DNA from: Synchiropus splendidus
Taxonomy: Eukaryota; Chordata; Actinopteri; Syngnathiformes; Callionymidae
Assembly: GCF_027744825.2 (NCBI RefSeq)
Contig: NC_071345.1
Location: forward strand, 14,323,501-14,387,500
Direction: 5' to 3'
DNA: 64,000 nucleotides
The notes under the pieces are model-generated. The model did not search any database, was not told the DNA's origin, and saw nothing but the letters and a program-made list of their open reading frames with translations. Within the stretch, counting starts at the first letter, position 1. Every line of letters begins with the position of its first letter. This document shows positions 37,390 to 52,220 of the stretch, in pieces. The translations under genes were made by a program, and so were the position numbers.

Positions 37390-40300
37390 GCTTATTTCAG
37401 TCCCACATCAAACAAACAACAGCTCCTTCATTTGGCATCATACAGTCCACTCTGTAGAGCCACTTGTAGCAACAATGACTTCCACTCATGGATAAGAACC
37501 ACTTTCACCAATATACCATTCATCAGTGCGACAGTTGCACAACGGAACTTAACCCTGTAATAACTTAAAAATGTTCAGGCAAAAATAACAAAACAATAGT
37601 TTCGGAACACAACTAGCCAGCTCCGCTCTCCAAAATCAAATATCAATACCAGACACAAGTGAGTAATTGTATTTCGTGAGTCAGAACGACAACATTTTGC
37701 TGCTGTTCAACACTCCAGTGTTCAAAGCTTGTTTTGCGCCTCCACATGTTGGGCTTGGAGAGTCGTGATCTAGTAAACACACATCTCGGCTGCCAGCTCT
37801 CCCGTGACTCTGAATCAGAAGTGTTTGATAAAATCAGTGTGTGCCAGTGTGTTTGTTTTAGGAATCAAGGCTGAGAGGTGATTCTGCCTCTGAACAAACA
37901 TCCTTTCTCTCCCGGCGATGTGTCTGTGTGATTGTTGGAGTGCAGTTTATGAAGCATCACACTTGGATGTCAGTAAGACAATTTCAAGCAACAGAACACA
38001 CGAAAGTCATTGTGCTTATGTTTCCGAAAATGGCAAATTGGTGAGACGATAGTTATGCAGAACAGACTGATATGCGTTGAAAGTATTTCCTAACAATGGT
38101 ATTTTAGGATTTAACGTATGATATATTGTAGCCAATATTTAAGATAGGAAGCAGACAAGTGGTGGATGTTTCCTACATGTGTCAAAATTCGGAATAAACA
38201 TGATCGTTGTCTAGAAATATTAAAGCCTATATTATGGATCCATTTTTTAATCTTCAGAACATTTTCACGACTGAATCCTGAATCCAATAATGGTTATGCA
38301 ATGACGGAAAGTTTGTTAAAACGCTGAGGTTAAGTACAGATGTACAAAAAAACTATTTAAGTACATTAATTTCATTCTTTTCTTTTGTTCCGTTATTGAC
38401 TACTGTCCAGCACGGAGACTCTTAGAAGTAACTTTTTCTGTGATGGCATCACCACTGAGTCTTGAACTCCATGACCTACTCTTAAATGTAAACAGAAGAA
38501 AGACCAATATTTATATTCAATCTCCCTCCAACTCCAACTTTTCCAACTTTTTGCCTCACTAAATACTAAAACATAGCCGCATTTCACCTGTATTCTATTG
38601 GAGACCCATAACTCTGGCCAATTGGAACGAAATCTTCTGGTCTGAGTTCAAATGCTAACAGAGGTCTGGGCCTATTTATGGTTTTAGGCCAACCACTGTC
38701 AATGAGGAGCAAGACAAGTCCAGGCTAGTGTGTTGGTCCTTCAATTACGATCAATTGTGATGTGTTTTTAGGATCTATTTCATAATTAAACATCTTTTAA
38801 AACTACATTCACATCACATTGCTCATACGAACTCTTAAATATTGTCTGAGTTGTATGTAATTTTCTTGTATTTTTCTATGAATAACATGGTAACATGACC
38901 TCCTTTCCTCCGGTCTACTATTAACTCTTCATGTTTCTCCACTCGCCTCAGACCCTCCACGATACGGATCGACAACATGTTAATCTGAGCCTGATCTCTG
39001 GTCAGCGCGGCCCTCACCACAGGTGACACGATAATATCTATCTGCTAAACTGCAGTGAGTGATCCCCACTGCTGCAGCGGGACTGAAGGCCCACCAGCCG
39101 CAGCTCTGGTGGATGCGAGGTTAGTAGGCCACAGACGTGAAACTGTGAGCAACACCGAGCAGCAGCTCTAACAATGTTTTTGAAATTCAGCAGAGTGACT
39201 GGGGTGGATGCTGAGAGGAGAGGAGGGGGCTGACATTCAGGCAACATTATGTCTCCAGTGCTGTCTAAAGAAGGAAAGCATGATGGGCCATATAAAGAAA
39301 GAGAAATATGAGAGGCACGGAGCGTCTGGCCTCTACTGCTTTCTTTCTCCACTAGATGAAACAGCATCTCTACATCTGTCTCATCTTCCTTTTTTTTTCG
39401 GTTGCCCCTGAAAAAGGCCCGACTGAACCCCCTCTCTGCATCTCTCCCTCTCCTCCTATCGCCGTCTCTCTGTTCCTCTCCCTGGTTAGCTCTGACACAC
39501 TGGTCAGCCTGAGGGTGGAAGAACAGAGGGACTCTGCGATGGGTTTGTTAGAGGAGACGGAAAGAAGGGGAGCAGAAATGAGGAGAGAGGGGAACAGAGG
39601 GAGAAGGGCCGGGAGAGCAAAAAAGGAACCACACCATCCTAAGTCAACAAGAAATCAAAGTTTTGACAGGGGATTGTTTTGGAAGAGACATCATTATGAG
39701 TCGCCTAAATGGGCCCATATAGGTATATGACACTAAAGGAGATGATTTTAGGCCGATGGAATGCTTATTATTACATTATATATTCAATAACCTTCGGCAC
39801 CTGAATATTTCTTTATTTATGTATTTTCAAGTGCAAAATCAGATGTAAGGTCATGCACAATTATAACACCACTTCGGCAATATTATTTTATAAAAGAGTC
39901 AAGTGAAAATTACAGTGTTTCGGTGTTTTTTTTTTTTTACTCTCCAGAAACATTTAGCAAAAGGAAACATTAATACAGCAATTTGAAATTTAGACAGAAA
40001 AAAGAAGGATAGATAGATGGACAGATTTCATAATAAATAAATGAAAGCGAAAAAATTAGCAGAATGAACCTTGCATGTCACATGAAATAACACTTTAATG
40101 ATAGTTTCATAAAATGAAAACAGATAATTTCTCCCCAGGAAAAGGCAGTAACCCAGTAAAAACAGCTTTGCAACCCACTTTCCCAAACCACGAGTAGCCA
40201 ATAAATGACTTGATTATGACCATCACCACTGCAACGTAGCCATCCTGAGTACTGCTTTGAATAAGTGAGGCTCACTGACAGTATGGCAACAACCATCGGC

Positions 40301-42089
40301 TACTTTGAAGACCATTTGCTTCCTCCTGCTATCCAACGCCGTCATATTAAAGAGTACAAAATCAGGGCAGCCTGAACAGAGCGCTGCAGACCTGACAGTC
40401 TGTTTGGACAAGACGTATAGTTTCAGAAGGCTCGGAGACTTCGCTCCCCCGCCAGCAGAGCGGCCATTACTCCTCACTGCAGGGTCCTTCACATCCTGAC
40501 AAGCTATCACCTGACAGACTAGCGTTCAGTGAAATTCAGTTTGAAACATATTGAACATTTATAAGCTGCTGATTGTGATGTCGATAGCTCTTGTTCAGTG
40601 CGAGGGGATCCAGATGGGTCAGACAGTTAAAAAACTTGGTAAAGTGAAACCTGAACAGATAAAAACGTCTGCTTCAGCATCAAAACGTGGGTGTTGCTGG
40701 GGGGAAATATCTTTTTAAATATGCAACTAGATTCTCTCATTTACTTCCGACATTTCCATGTTAGTTCCAGAAGAATGAAACTAAAATATTCTTCTTAATA
40801 TATGAAACAACAGAGAAGGTATTTCATTTCAATTAATTTCTAACAGTTAATTCAAGAGGACGAGTTCTTCTCTAGCTTAAACTAGAAACGCACTTTCCGA
40901 GCACAGACCTCCGCCAAGCAGCTCATTTACACCCTTACTGGGATTCTCATCAACAATATGTCTCATATTTACTTTAGCTGTAGAAATATACATTCTTTTT
41001 GAAAGGTAAGTCATAATAGTCTTATTCAAATGTGCACAGTTCACAAACCAGTAGAAACCCAGCTGCATAAGTCTGTCAGCTCACAGTGTAGACAAGATGG
41101 TGGTGTATAGTCGTGTTGTATTCAGAGACAGCGGACAAATGCAGTCGAGTCCGGGACTGGACGGAGACCTTACAAAATTGTTACACTCCATTTAACTTAG
41201 TTAGACATTAAAAGTTAGACAAAGTCCCAGCCGCTTCGGTGAAAGTTGAACTGTGAGAACCAGAACTAGAAAGCATCAGGACTTGCAAAATTTCTTCACA
41301 GACCAAGTTCTTACATTGCGACGGACGAGTCGGAAAACGTAAAATTGCAACTTACCAACCGTGTTCACAGCTTTTGTATTTCAACCTTTGGAATTTGATC
41401 ATAACCGCATCAGGATTTATACTTTTCTCACACCAAATTTAAAGGAAAATGAAGCGGGCTGCATGTTCCAGACCAACACATTCTCACTACCAAGGCGTAA
41501 AATAACGACTCCCTTCAAGCAGCTTTTGTGTCCAATGTTGATGCAGAAGTCAGCTAAAGCGTTGCATTTGGCTTTCAACTGAAGCACATAGTCCACCTTC
41601 CACAAAATACCCTGATGCAGGTAGCATGTTGCGCGACTTATCCTGGGGTGGAAAACGGCTTTATGCCACTGAACATCAACATCAACATAGGATGCAAAAT
41701 TCAGTTGACCAGAGTCGCTGTTTGAGGTGTTGGAGAGAGAATGAGTCGGCCACGCTGAGGTCACATGCTCTGGAGCTAACGTCACTTGGGTGGATTGGTT
41801 ATCTGCTTGAAAGCACAAAGAAAAGTTGTGGAGAAGTCATCTGAAGTTCAAACCGTTATCTGATCATAAGCACGGAACTGTTTTTCCTGATAAATAAGGA
41901 AGGCGGTTCAGGACTTTCCATGGAAGACGGAGAACTCCACCAAGTTTAGGTGGATGCGCGCGAGGAGAGGTGCGCTGGCCTTAAGAAAATAAGGAAAAGA
42001 AGAGGGAAAGGATGAAGAAGAAAGTATCAATCGATAGGGTTAAATTATTCATCGTCATTAATTATCGATCGCTCTCCGCTGCCGGCTGG

Positions 42090-42450
42090 TCCGCCTCGCG
42101 CCCGAGTTGAAAGGAGGGAAAGCGCGCTTTATTAAAACCGGCTCGAGCCTCATTGTTTCATGTCCCGCGGCAAAGAAGGAGCTGGAGACGCGCGCATGCG
42201 CACCCACACACACGCGCTCTCCTCCGCTGCTCACGCTCCCTCCACTCGCGCGCGCGGGCTAGGAGCTTTGGGGAGGCTCGCGCGGTGTTCACGGGGCGGC
42301 GGTGTCTCGCGTGGATCGATGAGGGATCAATGGCTCGCGCTGACTAATAGCCAGAGAGCGCCTTTGATCTCGCGGCTGGGAGATCAAAACCTGCGCGAGA
42401 GGGAAGAGAAACTGACCTTCACGCACACAACCGCGATGAAAACGCGCAGG
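42090..42450. promoter_or_regulatory. CpG island with NRF1 site, candidate upstream promoter of erfl
   Basis: CpG dinucleotides are dense: about 18 lie in 42181-42300, against near-absence in the flanks. GCGCATGCGCA at 42192-42202 is a full NRF1 palindrome. No open frame here resembles a protein. An upstream untranslated exon is required for erfl because its start-codon exon has an acceptor. This is the only strong promoter-like sequence in the upstream 30 kb, about 8.4 kb from that exon. The direction of transcription is not determined. Confidence 0.55.
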
Positions 42451-44743
42451 CTTTTAGGGAATTTGTCTGCAGGACATCCCCGCCAGCACCACACCAAACA
42501 TACTATGTATATATACATGTAACCGCGCACCGGACTCAATTAGGCTAATGCTCATCTGCAGAGCGTGACCGAGATATCCCACCCTTTTAATCGCACCCTG
42601 AACGCACCACTTGTGCCCCCGAGTTGTTGCGCTTGACTTTGACTTTCTGTCACGAGGTGACGGTGTGAACAACGGAACCATCTGTTGTTGCACGAGAGCA
42701 GATGAGGCTCAACTTCACGCCTATTGAGGCAAGTGCGCGCGTGTATATGTGTGCGTGTGTTTATCATAAATTACACAGTCACACTGAGTTGACTCCCCTC
42801 CGTACGATACCCATCACGTGAATCATTAAACTTAGTCGGGGAAAGTCAGCGCGTCAAAAAAGAGCTGATTCTGTGCTCTTCCAGGGCATCCAGCAAAAAC
42901 AGAATTTTCCCTGCTCTGCATTTAAACATTGCTGTTTCGTCTTTCATTTTTCATCAAGAAGTTCGTTACTGACGCCTTACGCAACCGCAGACACGCATGT
43001 GGGCAGCTGAGCCGACAGACAGTCACCAGCACCATGGACAGCGACGACTGCGCTTCGTTGAACAGGTTTGAGCGCAGGGAAACGCACAAAGAAATTTGCG
43101 CTTCATTTAAATGATCGAAGCGAGTTACACAACACGTGATGGGCAGAGTGTTTGAATGGAATAAAAATACAAATATTACTAGTTTTGTTACGACGAATAG
43201 GCAATTTCAGATGTGTACATGCTTAAGGGAGAAGAAAATGCCAAACGGATATCAAGAGGTCAGCAATAAAACAGTTATTACAAAAAGTAAAATATGACAA
43301 TACTCATTGCCAGTGATGCAGTGGTCAACTACAAGACTTGTTACAAATGTAAACTCAGGTCATGTAACTCGACAACCTCGCGAGACCTGCTGCTACATCA
43401 TGTATTTTAGCGTGTCGTAATTACTGTTGGCATTGCTTTTGAAGTCGTGCACATTCCACAAACTCTTAATTGGACTTCTTGAGGGTTTATTTTAACAGGA
43501 TGCAGTGGGAAGTTTGGCAGACTTTAATTGACCACAAAAATGAGGAATACATACTCATTTTGTTTTGGGGATATTTCACCCTGTTTCGCTTCGTGAGGAC
43601 ACGAAAATGAGTTCAGGAGAAATCACATGAGTTGTTTCTCATGTTCCCGAATTTACTTAAAAATGGAGCTAGAGATTGTTTGTTTTGATGTGTAGCTTGC
43701 ACAATGACGTCAAATAAAATGATAGTTTTCTCGAAGCACTTCCTGAAATGTTGCCCCAGTTGCTCACTTTGCAACACACACCGACACACACACAACCCCT
43801 CCTCTCCCCTCTCTGGCCAGCGAGTTACTCTCTCTATCGCGCTCACTTCCCGAATTAACCACTCAAGAAGTCACCACCGACTCAATCAATAGCTCATACA
43901 TAAACCCTGCTATAATCGCTCCCCCTGCCTGTCTGTCTGCCCCCTCCCTCCTCACCTCTCCTCACCCCCTTCGCCATCTTCTAATTGACACTCCTCTTCC
44001 TCTTCTCCTCGACGTGTCATTCGCACCGTCTTCTTCCTGTCCTTCTTCAAATATGTCACACACTCATACAAACCCTGCAGTCAGTGAGGTAATCCTTGCA
44101 CTAACAGCGTTCCAATTAAAATGCGGCGAGACCTCCAAAATCTAAGTTGTTACTTAGAGCTGATATGGAAGCAGATTGGAATGCCTTTGATTGTGAGTCA
44201 ACTTCTTCTTTATGTGGCCTGTGTGTGCCTTCATGCAGCTGATGGACATTAGAAAGAACAAAAGTTTGTGTCTTACTTCCGTCCAGTGGGAGCTACATGT
44301 ATCAATTTAACTTGCCTCGAAAAAGTCGGAGACTAAATGCATAAAACATTCAAGTCCCTCTCCCCCCCAAAAAAACAAGCGCAAGCTCCAATTTTCTCTT
44401 CTTGTTCCAAAGATTTAACCTGCAATGTGACCTGATGCTTCTGTATTTATTGTAACCTACTGAGGTTTCACTAAGCCCACTTTATTCCTTCAGGGAGAGT
44501 ATCTGTGTAGCATCTCCCTCTAAAATTTATTGCAGGATCACAGTAATTCTTTTAAGTGCGCGGTGTACTTTCGGTTTGTGCGAGTGCATCCAGCGAGAAT
44601 GGCCCCAGTATTGCGTTATCGCAAAGACAGAAAGGCATCAATATTGCATTATCGCATGTTTAACCGTGAGATGGCGATGGTTGTTTTGGGCCTTAAAGAT
44701 ATTATATTACCAAAAGAGATGCAGACATACACACACAGCGGAT

Positions 44744-44854
<111 letters not shown>

Positions 44855-45111
44855 CAAGGAGCAAAGAGAGAGTAACACAGAGAATTTTTTAAATTATAAG
44901 GCCCCTCTGCTCACACTCTCTCTTGCTTCTCCTTTGCCCGTCTCTCCTCTCACCAAAGTCTTTGATTCGTCCGTACAGTTTGATCTGTGAGAGAGCGAGT
45001 TTTGTAAACACATTTTTCACGATCATATAGCCATCGGCAAGGGGAGAGCGTGAGGCGCGGAGGAAGAAGAAGGAGAGGCAGGCAGAGGATGAGATCGAGG
45101 GAGAGAGAGGG

Positions 45112-45139
45112 GTGTGTGTGTGTGAGTGTGTGTGTGTGC
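45112..45139. repeat. (GT)n microsatellite, imperfect
   Basis: GT units with a single GA interruption. Confidence 0.85.
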
Positions 45140-48100
45140 GAGGTACATTTAATGAGCGTGCAAGATGGAAAGACAGGCTGACAGCAAACACAAGGATGGA
45201 ACTTCAGATATGACTGTTGTAGAGGAACAAAACACACACACACGCACAGACAGTTTTGGCACAAGAATACCATCACAGGGGTTGACGAAATATGAGGCAA
45301 CAATGAGAAAAGGAAAGTTATTCAGTGTTCCCCATCACGCAGAGGAGGGTGACACTCCAACACAGCGTTCGGCGATATGACACTTCCTGAATGCTGAGCC
45401 CACGTAGAGGAGTCAGAGATGTATCATCTTGTTTGAGATGATAAACACGGAAAACACACAGGAGCAGCAGCTGAAAACACATTAAAGGACGAGACAATAA
45501 ACGCTGTAATATTGAACTAATAAAAGTGAGCTCTCATCCCTTATATATTTTTTACTTGGCTGTTTCTTTGCTCTCTCCGTGCAGCTGCTAATTCGCTTAG
45601 GTTCGATTGGCTCTGGTAATGTTGCAGCTTCTGCGCCGAGTTGTAACTGAGAGTCGCAGTGGGAGGAGATGACTGCTGCTCAGCGTGAGTGTTAGACAAA
45701 CACTGGTGACACTGGAGCGGAGCCATGGCGGAAATAAAGATTTTCTTTTTTTTATTAATAAATTAAATTTAGTTTGCAATGGTGATAAGCAATTAGGAGA
45801 TAGCATTTAAATATTTCACATTTGGTAATATTAAAAAAATGTATTAAAGTCAACACAAAAATGGGATTTATTAATGCTACAATCAGATTTTTACAATCTC
45901 ACGAAACATTAAAACCCAACAGCCTTTCAGCTGGGTAAATGCAGTTTCACTTTAAAGGGAAATTGGTTTTTATATTTTGACTCAAAATAAAAGCAATTTT
46001 TCCCCAAAAGGGATTGACTGGGATTTTAATAAATTTTAGCACGTCAACAACAGAAATTGATTTCGGTCCGTCATTCACCGATACTTTTACTAGAGGTGAC
46101 ACTATTAATCCTGACTCAAACCTATTTTAATAATCAGAATGATCAAATGTAATCTGTATACATGAGTGTGAGCATCAGTGTGGAAGTGCTCCAGTGCTGC
46201 AGGAACTGCTTGCAACATTTGATTTTTTTTTTTACTTAACTTTTGCACCCATCACTGCAATATCTTTAATCTTCTTCATTGTGGATGTTTTGGTCATGAT
46301 GTCACCCAGTATCACGTGGTACACCTGGAGTTGGTGCACGAGAAAAAGTTCCATGTGAAGGAAAGTTTGTACTGGATTTATGTGTGATATTTGTTATTTA
46401 TTTTAAGTCCAAAATGTATCTCTTTAAACCCCAGCCCCGCTTTTTTATTTGAGTACAGTACTAGAACCATTGGATTTTGATGACGACTTCTATTTTAACA
46501 CTTAATCTAAAGCATCTATGATCCGTTCAAATGGTGAGTCACTAAGTCTATTTTTAACCTTTTTTGGACATTTGTTTTATTGTCAACACAGAGTTTTGAA
46601 CAAACTATTGAGAGGATAAACAAAGACTTTGAAAAGTTAGCTTTAAAAAGGGCTGTCTGAGGTGTGATAAAGGTCAACGCATGTAAAGTGCATTTCCACT
46701 TGAAGATGTTTGTTTTCCTAAAAAGACAACAGAAAGCCTCCCCAGCATCTCGACTGAACTCCCTGGTGCCGTTCGTTAAAATATGATTCTCTATTTCATT
46801 TTTCCTTTCCTTGAATTTTCCTTTTTTTACTTAGCCTGCTGCTTTTAAGTAAGAAGAATGGCTGCGAGCAACGGAGTCTGTTGTGTGTTTGCTTGGTGCC
46901 TCCGCGTGCATGTGTGTGTGTGCCATGTTGTTTCCTCTTCCTTTCTTCTTCTCTCAGTCTTTTCTGTCCGGGGAATTGTTTTCAACGTCCACAAACACAC
47001 ATTGCAAATACCCGGCGGCCCAGCAGCATCGATTTCTAATTAGACGGCAGGATAATCGTTGGGGAGAGATGAAAAAAGGGAGAGAGTGATAGCAAGGCCG
47101 ACTGAAATAAATATATAAACGAATTAGAGAGCCGATTAATTGAATGAATTTAAGCATTAAAACGAAAACAAAGGTGATCTTGGCGGATACACTTGACGTG
47201 GACTGAAGGGAAATGAGCATGAACATGTATGGCAGAGATACATGGTTCAGGAGGGGCTGTCTCAGACTAGACTCAGTGAGCTGAGAAGCACTTTGAAAAC
47301 TACAGTAAGCATTTCTCACTTATGAATTAGTCACTGAGTTACATCAGCAGAAGTTAAAAAACAACCTTCATTAATTGAGAAATGAATACTAGTCAAGGTG
47401 CAGTTGTCCTAATACTCGTAATATTTATCCAAGAACTAGCATTGTAGAAGTAGTATTAGTAATAAGCAGTAAAAGGTGGTGATGCAACAGTGTGGTAGTA
47501 TAAGCAGCAGCAGTCGCACCACAGGTCGGCTAACACCATAGCAAAGCATGTAGTAATAGCATTACCAGAAGGAGCGTTACAACCAAATGCTAGTCGGTAT
47601 TTGCAGAGGGGAGTTGTAATTCAACCACAAAATTCAAAGTACTGTTTCTCCTTTAAGTAAAATCTGTTGCACAAGACGATTGGGATAACTAAACATCTAT
47701 TTGTGACCTTTGGGGGGCAATAATCTGCATTCTATGAAAAAGAAGAAAAAAGTTAGAGTAGGTGTCTAGCAGTGCCGGAAGGATATTGGAATAATTTGTG
47801 TTGTGTGTTGTTCCCTTTGCATCTGTAGTTTAGTAGCAGTACCACTATTCGCATTCGTAGCATTAGTCTGAATGATTTTTTTTCTTTGGAATTGACATTG
47901 TGATGCAATACAATGCGATTTTCAACTCGCAAAGGCTGCAATTTGAAAAACATGCCTCAGAGCTCCCATTTAAAAACCTGGCAACTGAATCCACCAGAAG
48001 CCGAGCAACCCAGTTCACCAGAAACAAAGATTTTTACAAGGGTTTATGGAACTATCAGACAGTGATCAGCTGTTTCTCTTTTTACAGTCAAATAATTAAA

Positions 48101-51100
48101 TAAAGCTAATTATCCATACCAACGTATGCATCAAAACATGCACCATCATAATGTATAGGCCCGGCTTACAGGGAACACGGTCTTAAATGTTGGTTATGGT
48201 CGTACTATACAATGTTTTATGTCTTGTTGGGTGAATAATGTTGTAAACTAATCACACACTGAATCAACATTCACTTGTTCTTTTCCCCCCAAAAGCATTC
48301 CTCCATAATGTGTAGTATTTAAGTTATTGCCATTAAGTTGTGGTCTAAAACAAGTGTACGGACACGTTCCAGTTGTTCTCCATACTCAGAAATGACCAGT
48401 TTCTCCCCCGTTTGTGTCGTCCACTGAGGAGAATCCTCGCCACGATGGCGTCCCCGAACGTAAACATGAATTTGGATGAATGCTGAATAAAACACTGCCT
48501 TTTCATCTGATGGGTTTTCTAGTTGCACATATCTGCTTTAGTTGCTGTTCCAGTTCTGAGGTCAACTGGAATGCAACATATGAGAAGTGGTCAATTTTGA
48601 AATAGCTAAAGAATGCAGTTATCGTGCAGTACTTGCTCAAGAAAAAATGTACTTTTGAAGTCATGAAGGTAGTAGAGGATACATGTTTAGCAAAGGAAGA
48701 GCATTAAGGCGCTACGCTCGGCAACAACAGTCGTACGCCACGAACTAGCCAGTGTGAAGTTGAGGGTCAGTCGAAACATTCAACATCCTGCAGAGTGATG
48801 GCGTCATGTCTGCATCAGTGACAAAACATCTGAAGTCAGAGTGGGATTAAACAACTTCTCTCCCCCCCCTCCGCTCCTCCCAGTCTCCTGACAGAAGGTG
48901 ACAGGGGTTAGCCGCGGAGCTCAGGTAGCTCATTTACTTTAATTAACGTTTCATCATCCGCGCAGCGCCGTGGATACTCTTTCATGCTGCTGCGTCTCTC
49001 ATTGCTGCTCTCCGTCCATTCATCATGGGCTATCCTCTTCTCTGGCCGCTCTCCCTCTCTCTCCAGCTTGGGGCTGGACTCTCATCTGTTCTTCAACAGC
49101 TCGCCGTATCATGTCCAGCATCATCATTCCAACGCTTGCCTTCCTCTTCTTCTTCCTGCTGGTATCGCGTTTGTCTGCCTCTTGTCATCGACTCGCCTCT
49201 TTCTCTCACGCGCAGGTACAAATCAATGGAGAAGGATTAAACATTCCTATTCAAACACAGTTGTCTCGGGAGGGCTGTTGCACACGCTCAGGATAAACTG
49301 CATCATCAGTGGGAGTATTATGGCACGGCCGAGGGAAAGGTATTGATTTGCATTGACTGGTCTGATCAGCGAAGGTTACACAGAATACGCCTCGGGGCCA
49401 GAGAAGCAGGACTCCACTGTATTTGAAAACTGTTGCCAAGAAACTCATTTTAAAGCACACGAATGGACATTTAAATAACTATAGTGCATCCACTCCAATG
49501 TTGATGCTTCCTTTCTTAACTTCTGAAGATGTTTCATGTTAACAGACAGTATTTTTAGAAGATAATAACTTTGGTGGAGGATGTATCAATGATGGATAAT
49601 TGGCTGCAAGACACATATAGAAGACACAAATATGAATTATATGAATTACAAATTCCTTTCCTGCCGAAATACAGTTGGACAGGATCATTCTACGTGTTAA
49701 CTTTTTTTTAGCTAAGACCCAAGTTGAATTGAAAAAGCAAAAAAACACAGCAATAGCCAGTGTAGAAATTCACCCAATTGATACAGTGGCAAAAAAGGAC
49801 AATTATACAAAGTATATACTATCATTAACATATTTGCACTCTTTTATTTGTGCTATACAAATCATGAGTAGAAAGTGAATATGTTTATATGAACATACAA
49901 ATTAAAAGGGTTGGAATGGACTCAAAAATGCATCTTCAGGACGACAGTCAACTGTAAGGCAAAAATGGTGACACATGTTGACTAACAACTTAAGCTCACA
50001 CGGGCTTCAAGGATAGAGATGGCAGACAGTGTTTTTAGATATTAATGTTGCCGATATCAACACATTGTCTCCCAAGAATAAAGCTAGCGACCTTTACAAC
50101 TGAAGTCTGTGAAAATGGTTAATAAAAGTTATACATGTATAGTCAAAGTTAAACAGCCTTGCAGGCTTCTAACTCTGTTAAACCCCAAATTTCAGTCGAA
50201 AATACAATAAAATGAAATAAAATTTGAATGTTCTTAATGATGCCAAAGGAAGCAGAAATGGGGGGGTTGATATCTTCACTTATACCAACAAACATTCCAA
50301 GTGCATTCCAACTTTGTACTTTCTTCTTGACGTTTTTTTCTTTTTCTCATAGTTGTGATCCAGTGCCTTGAAGTAGCTAGTCAAGTTAAACCCAGATGTG
50401 GATTCGATTGTCCTGCACAGACCTTAATCTGGACTTACAAATGTGTTTTAGTTTTACCTGACGCCAAGTCATCATCTTAGAATTTCTGCCTTATGTTAGC
50501 TTTATGTTCCCATTACATTTTCTACTTACTTGTGTATAATAGAACTCTAAATAAACAAAAAATAATCAAGTTTTGAGAATAGTTAAGCCACAGAAATGTA
50601 CTAAAAGAGAAACTCTTTTATTTATTGACTAGTATATTTTGTGTTTAAGATTGCTGTGGCACAATAAAAAAGCCACAAAAAAAAACAACCATAAGTTGTG
50701 AAGTCTTTTTTTCCCCCGACTCTCTAACTTAATAAGACAGGGATTGATAAAAATGGATCAATAAAATAAACAGGAAAAACTTGAAACCGCAGCCACAAAC
50801 CAATCGAGAATCCCTTTGGAGTCGGCTTCACTTTGATAAAAGGGTGGAAATGGCAGATGTTATATGAAGCCAGAATGGAATAGAAAGAGAAAAAATTGGG
50901 CAGAATGCGGTTAGGCCTGTGCTCCGGGGTGGTCCGGGATTGTCTGGGGGAGCATCTTGATAGTTTAAAGAGTTTAAAACAGTTACAGTGGTAACAGGAT
51001 TTGTAGCCTGGTGGGGTTAAGAACCTGATGAAATCCGTTGACTCCGTAGGGAGTCGGAGAAGTGAGCGCTCACATACAAATTGCCATTGAGAAACAGGGG

Positions 51101-52079
51101 TTCCTGCGTCAAACTTAAAACTCTACCCTCACTTTCATCCCACGGCTTCAGGGGAAAAATCTGGTCCAGAAACAAGTTCATTTGAAGGGGAGAAAGGGGG
51201 AATACCTCCTTGTCGGTGATAAGCTAAACTAAGTATGAGTAAAGCTAATGTTGATGAAACTGCTGCCCAACTGACTTCATCCAGGCTCATTCGAGTGCTA
51301 CTCTATGTTCTACTCTTTTTAGGGGTGGGACTCACTTTTAAAGGTATTTCTTACATCCTGATTTCAGTTCACGTTTCATGCCTCACAATTATTTTTAAGG
51401 TTATATTTATTATTTTTTTTTATTTAAAAAAGGACGTTTATTATTTTGTGACTTAACATAAATTGTATATGTTTCATTGTGAAGTTGCTATTCTAATGTT
51501 TTCGAAATATTTAATATTTTTCACATTATTGTTCCTTTTTATTGATAAAACTTACAATGTTTGGAAGGTTTTTTTCCAGCAGGGTCTTTGGGTTCCATTT
51601 TCCCTCCACACATTTATTTATTTACCAGAAAAAATGGACTGAATGTCTTGTTTTGGAACACTGAATGTTCTTTTTTGTTCTTTAATTTCAAATATTGCAG
51701 TATAATGCCACTTACTAACTAACAGATCTAAACTGACTATATATAGCTATAGAGTCCTGTCCAGTAATATTCACTTAGAAAACATCATATTAAAGATAGT
51801 AAACCATTTTTCTTCTTCGTTTTAACAAGTATCTAGCAACAAAAACACTTGAAAGCCTGATGTTTCAATGTCACCCAAGTACCTTAACAAAAAATGAAAA
51901 CCACAGAACTTTCCATCTGCTACATAAATTGACAATTTGTCTTTCCAAAAGCCAGAGAGTTTTTTCCTTCTGTCTTACACACATAAATACACCTCCACAC
52001 AGTCCCTCTCATCGTCTCTCTCTGAGGTCTGGGCCCTCTCGCCTGCATGTGCGTGTCAAATCGAATCTCCACCTCAGTG

Positions 52080-52220
52080 CGTAGTACACCTGCTGTGCCG
52101 GCGTATAATGTGCTGCATACAGTGAGCGCACGATGACGGATTACTGAATTAGACCAATAATGACAAGTGACACTTGTGTTACCGCTCTCTGAGCCGCCGC
52201 CGAGCGCAGGAGAGGTGTAA
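52080..52220. promoter_or_regulatory. candidate conserved regulatory block
   Basis: A non-repetitive stretch with CpGs (GTGCCGGCGTATAATG, GAGCCGCCGCCGAGCGC) surrounds ATTACTGAATTAGACCAATAA, which carries homeodomain and CCAAT cores. It is set in otherwise AT-rich sequence. Conservation is untested. Confidence 0.3.

Larger units (their letters stand above)
33720..42040. other. region upstream of the erfl start-codon exon, left part
   Basis: No convincing exon on either strand. It contains microsatellites at 36547-36580 (CA) and 37349-37389 (TAG), an AT-rich palindrome at about 35855-35892 and a C-rich (CCA)n patch near 36320. If the CpG island at 42.2 kb is the erfl promoter, this whole stretch is its first intron. 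Confidence 0.45.
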
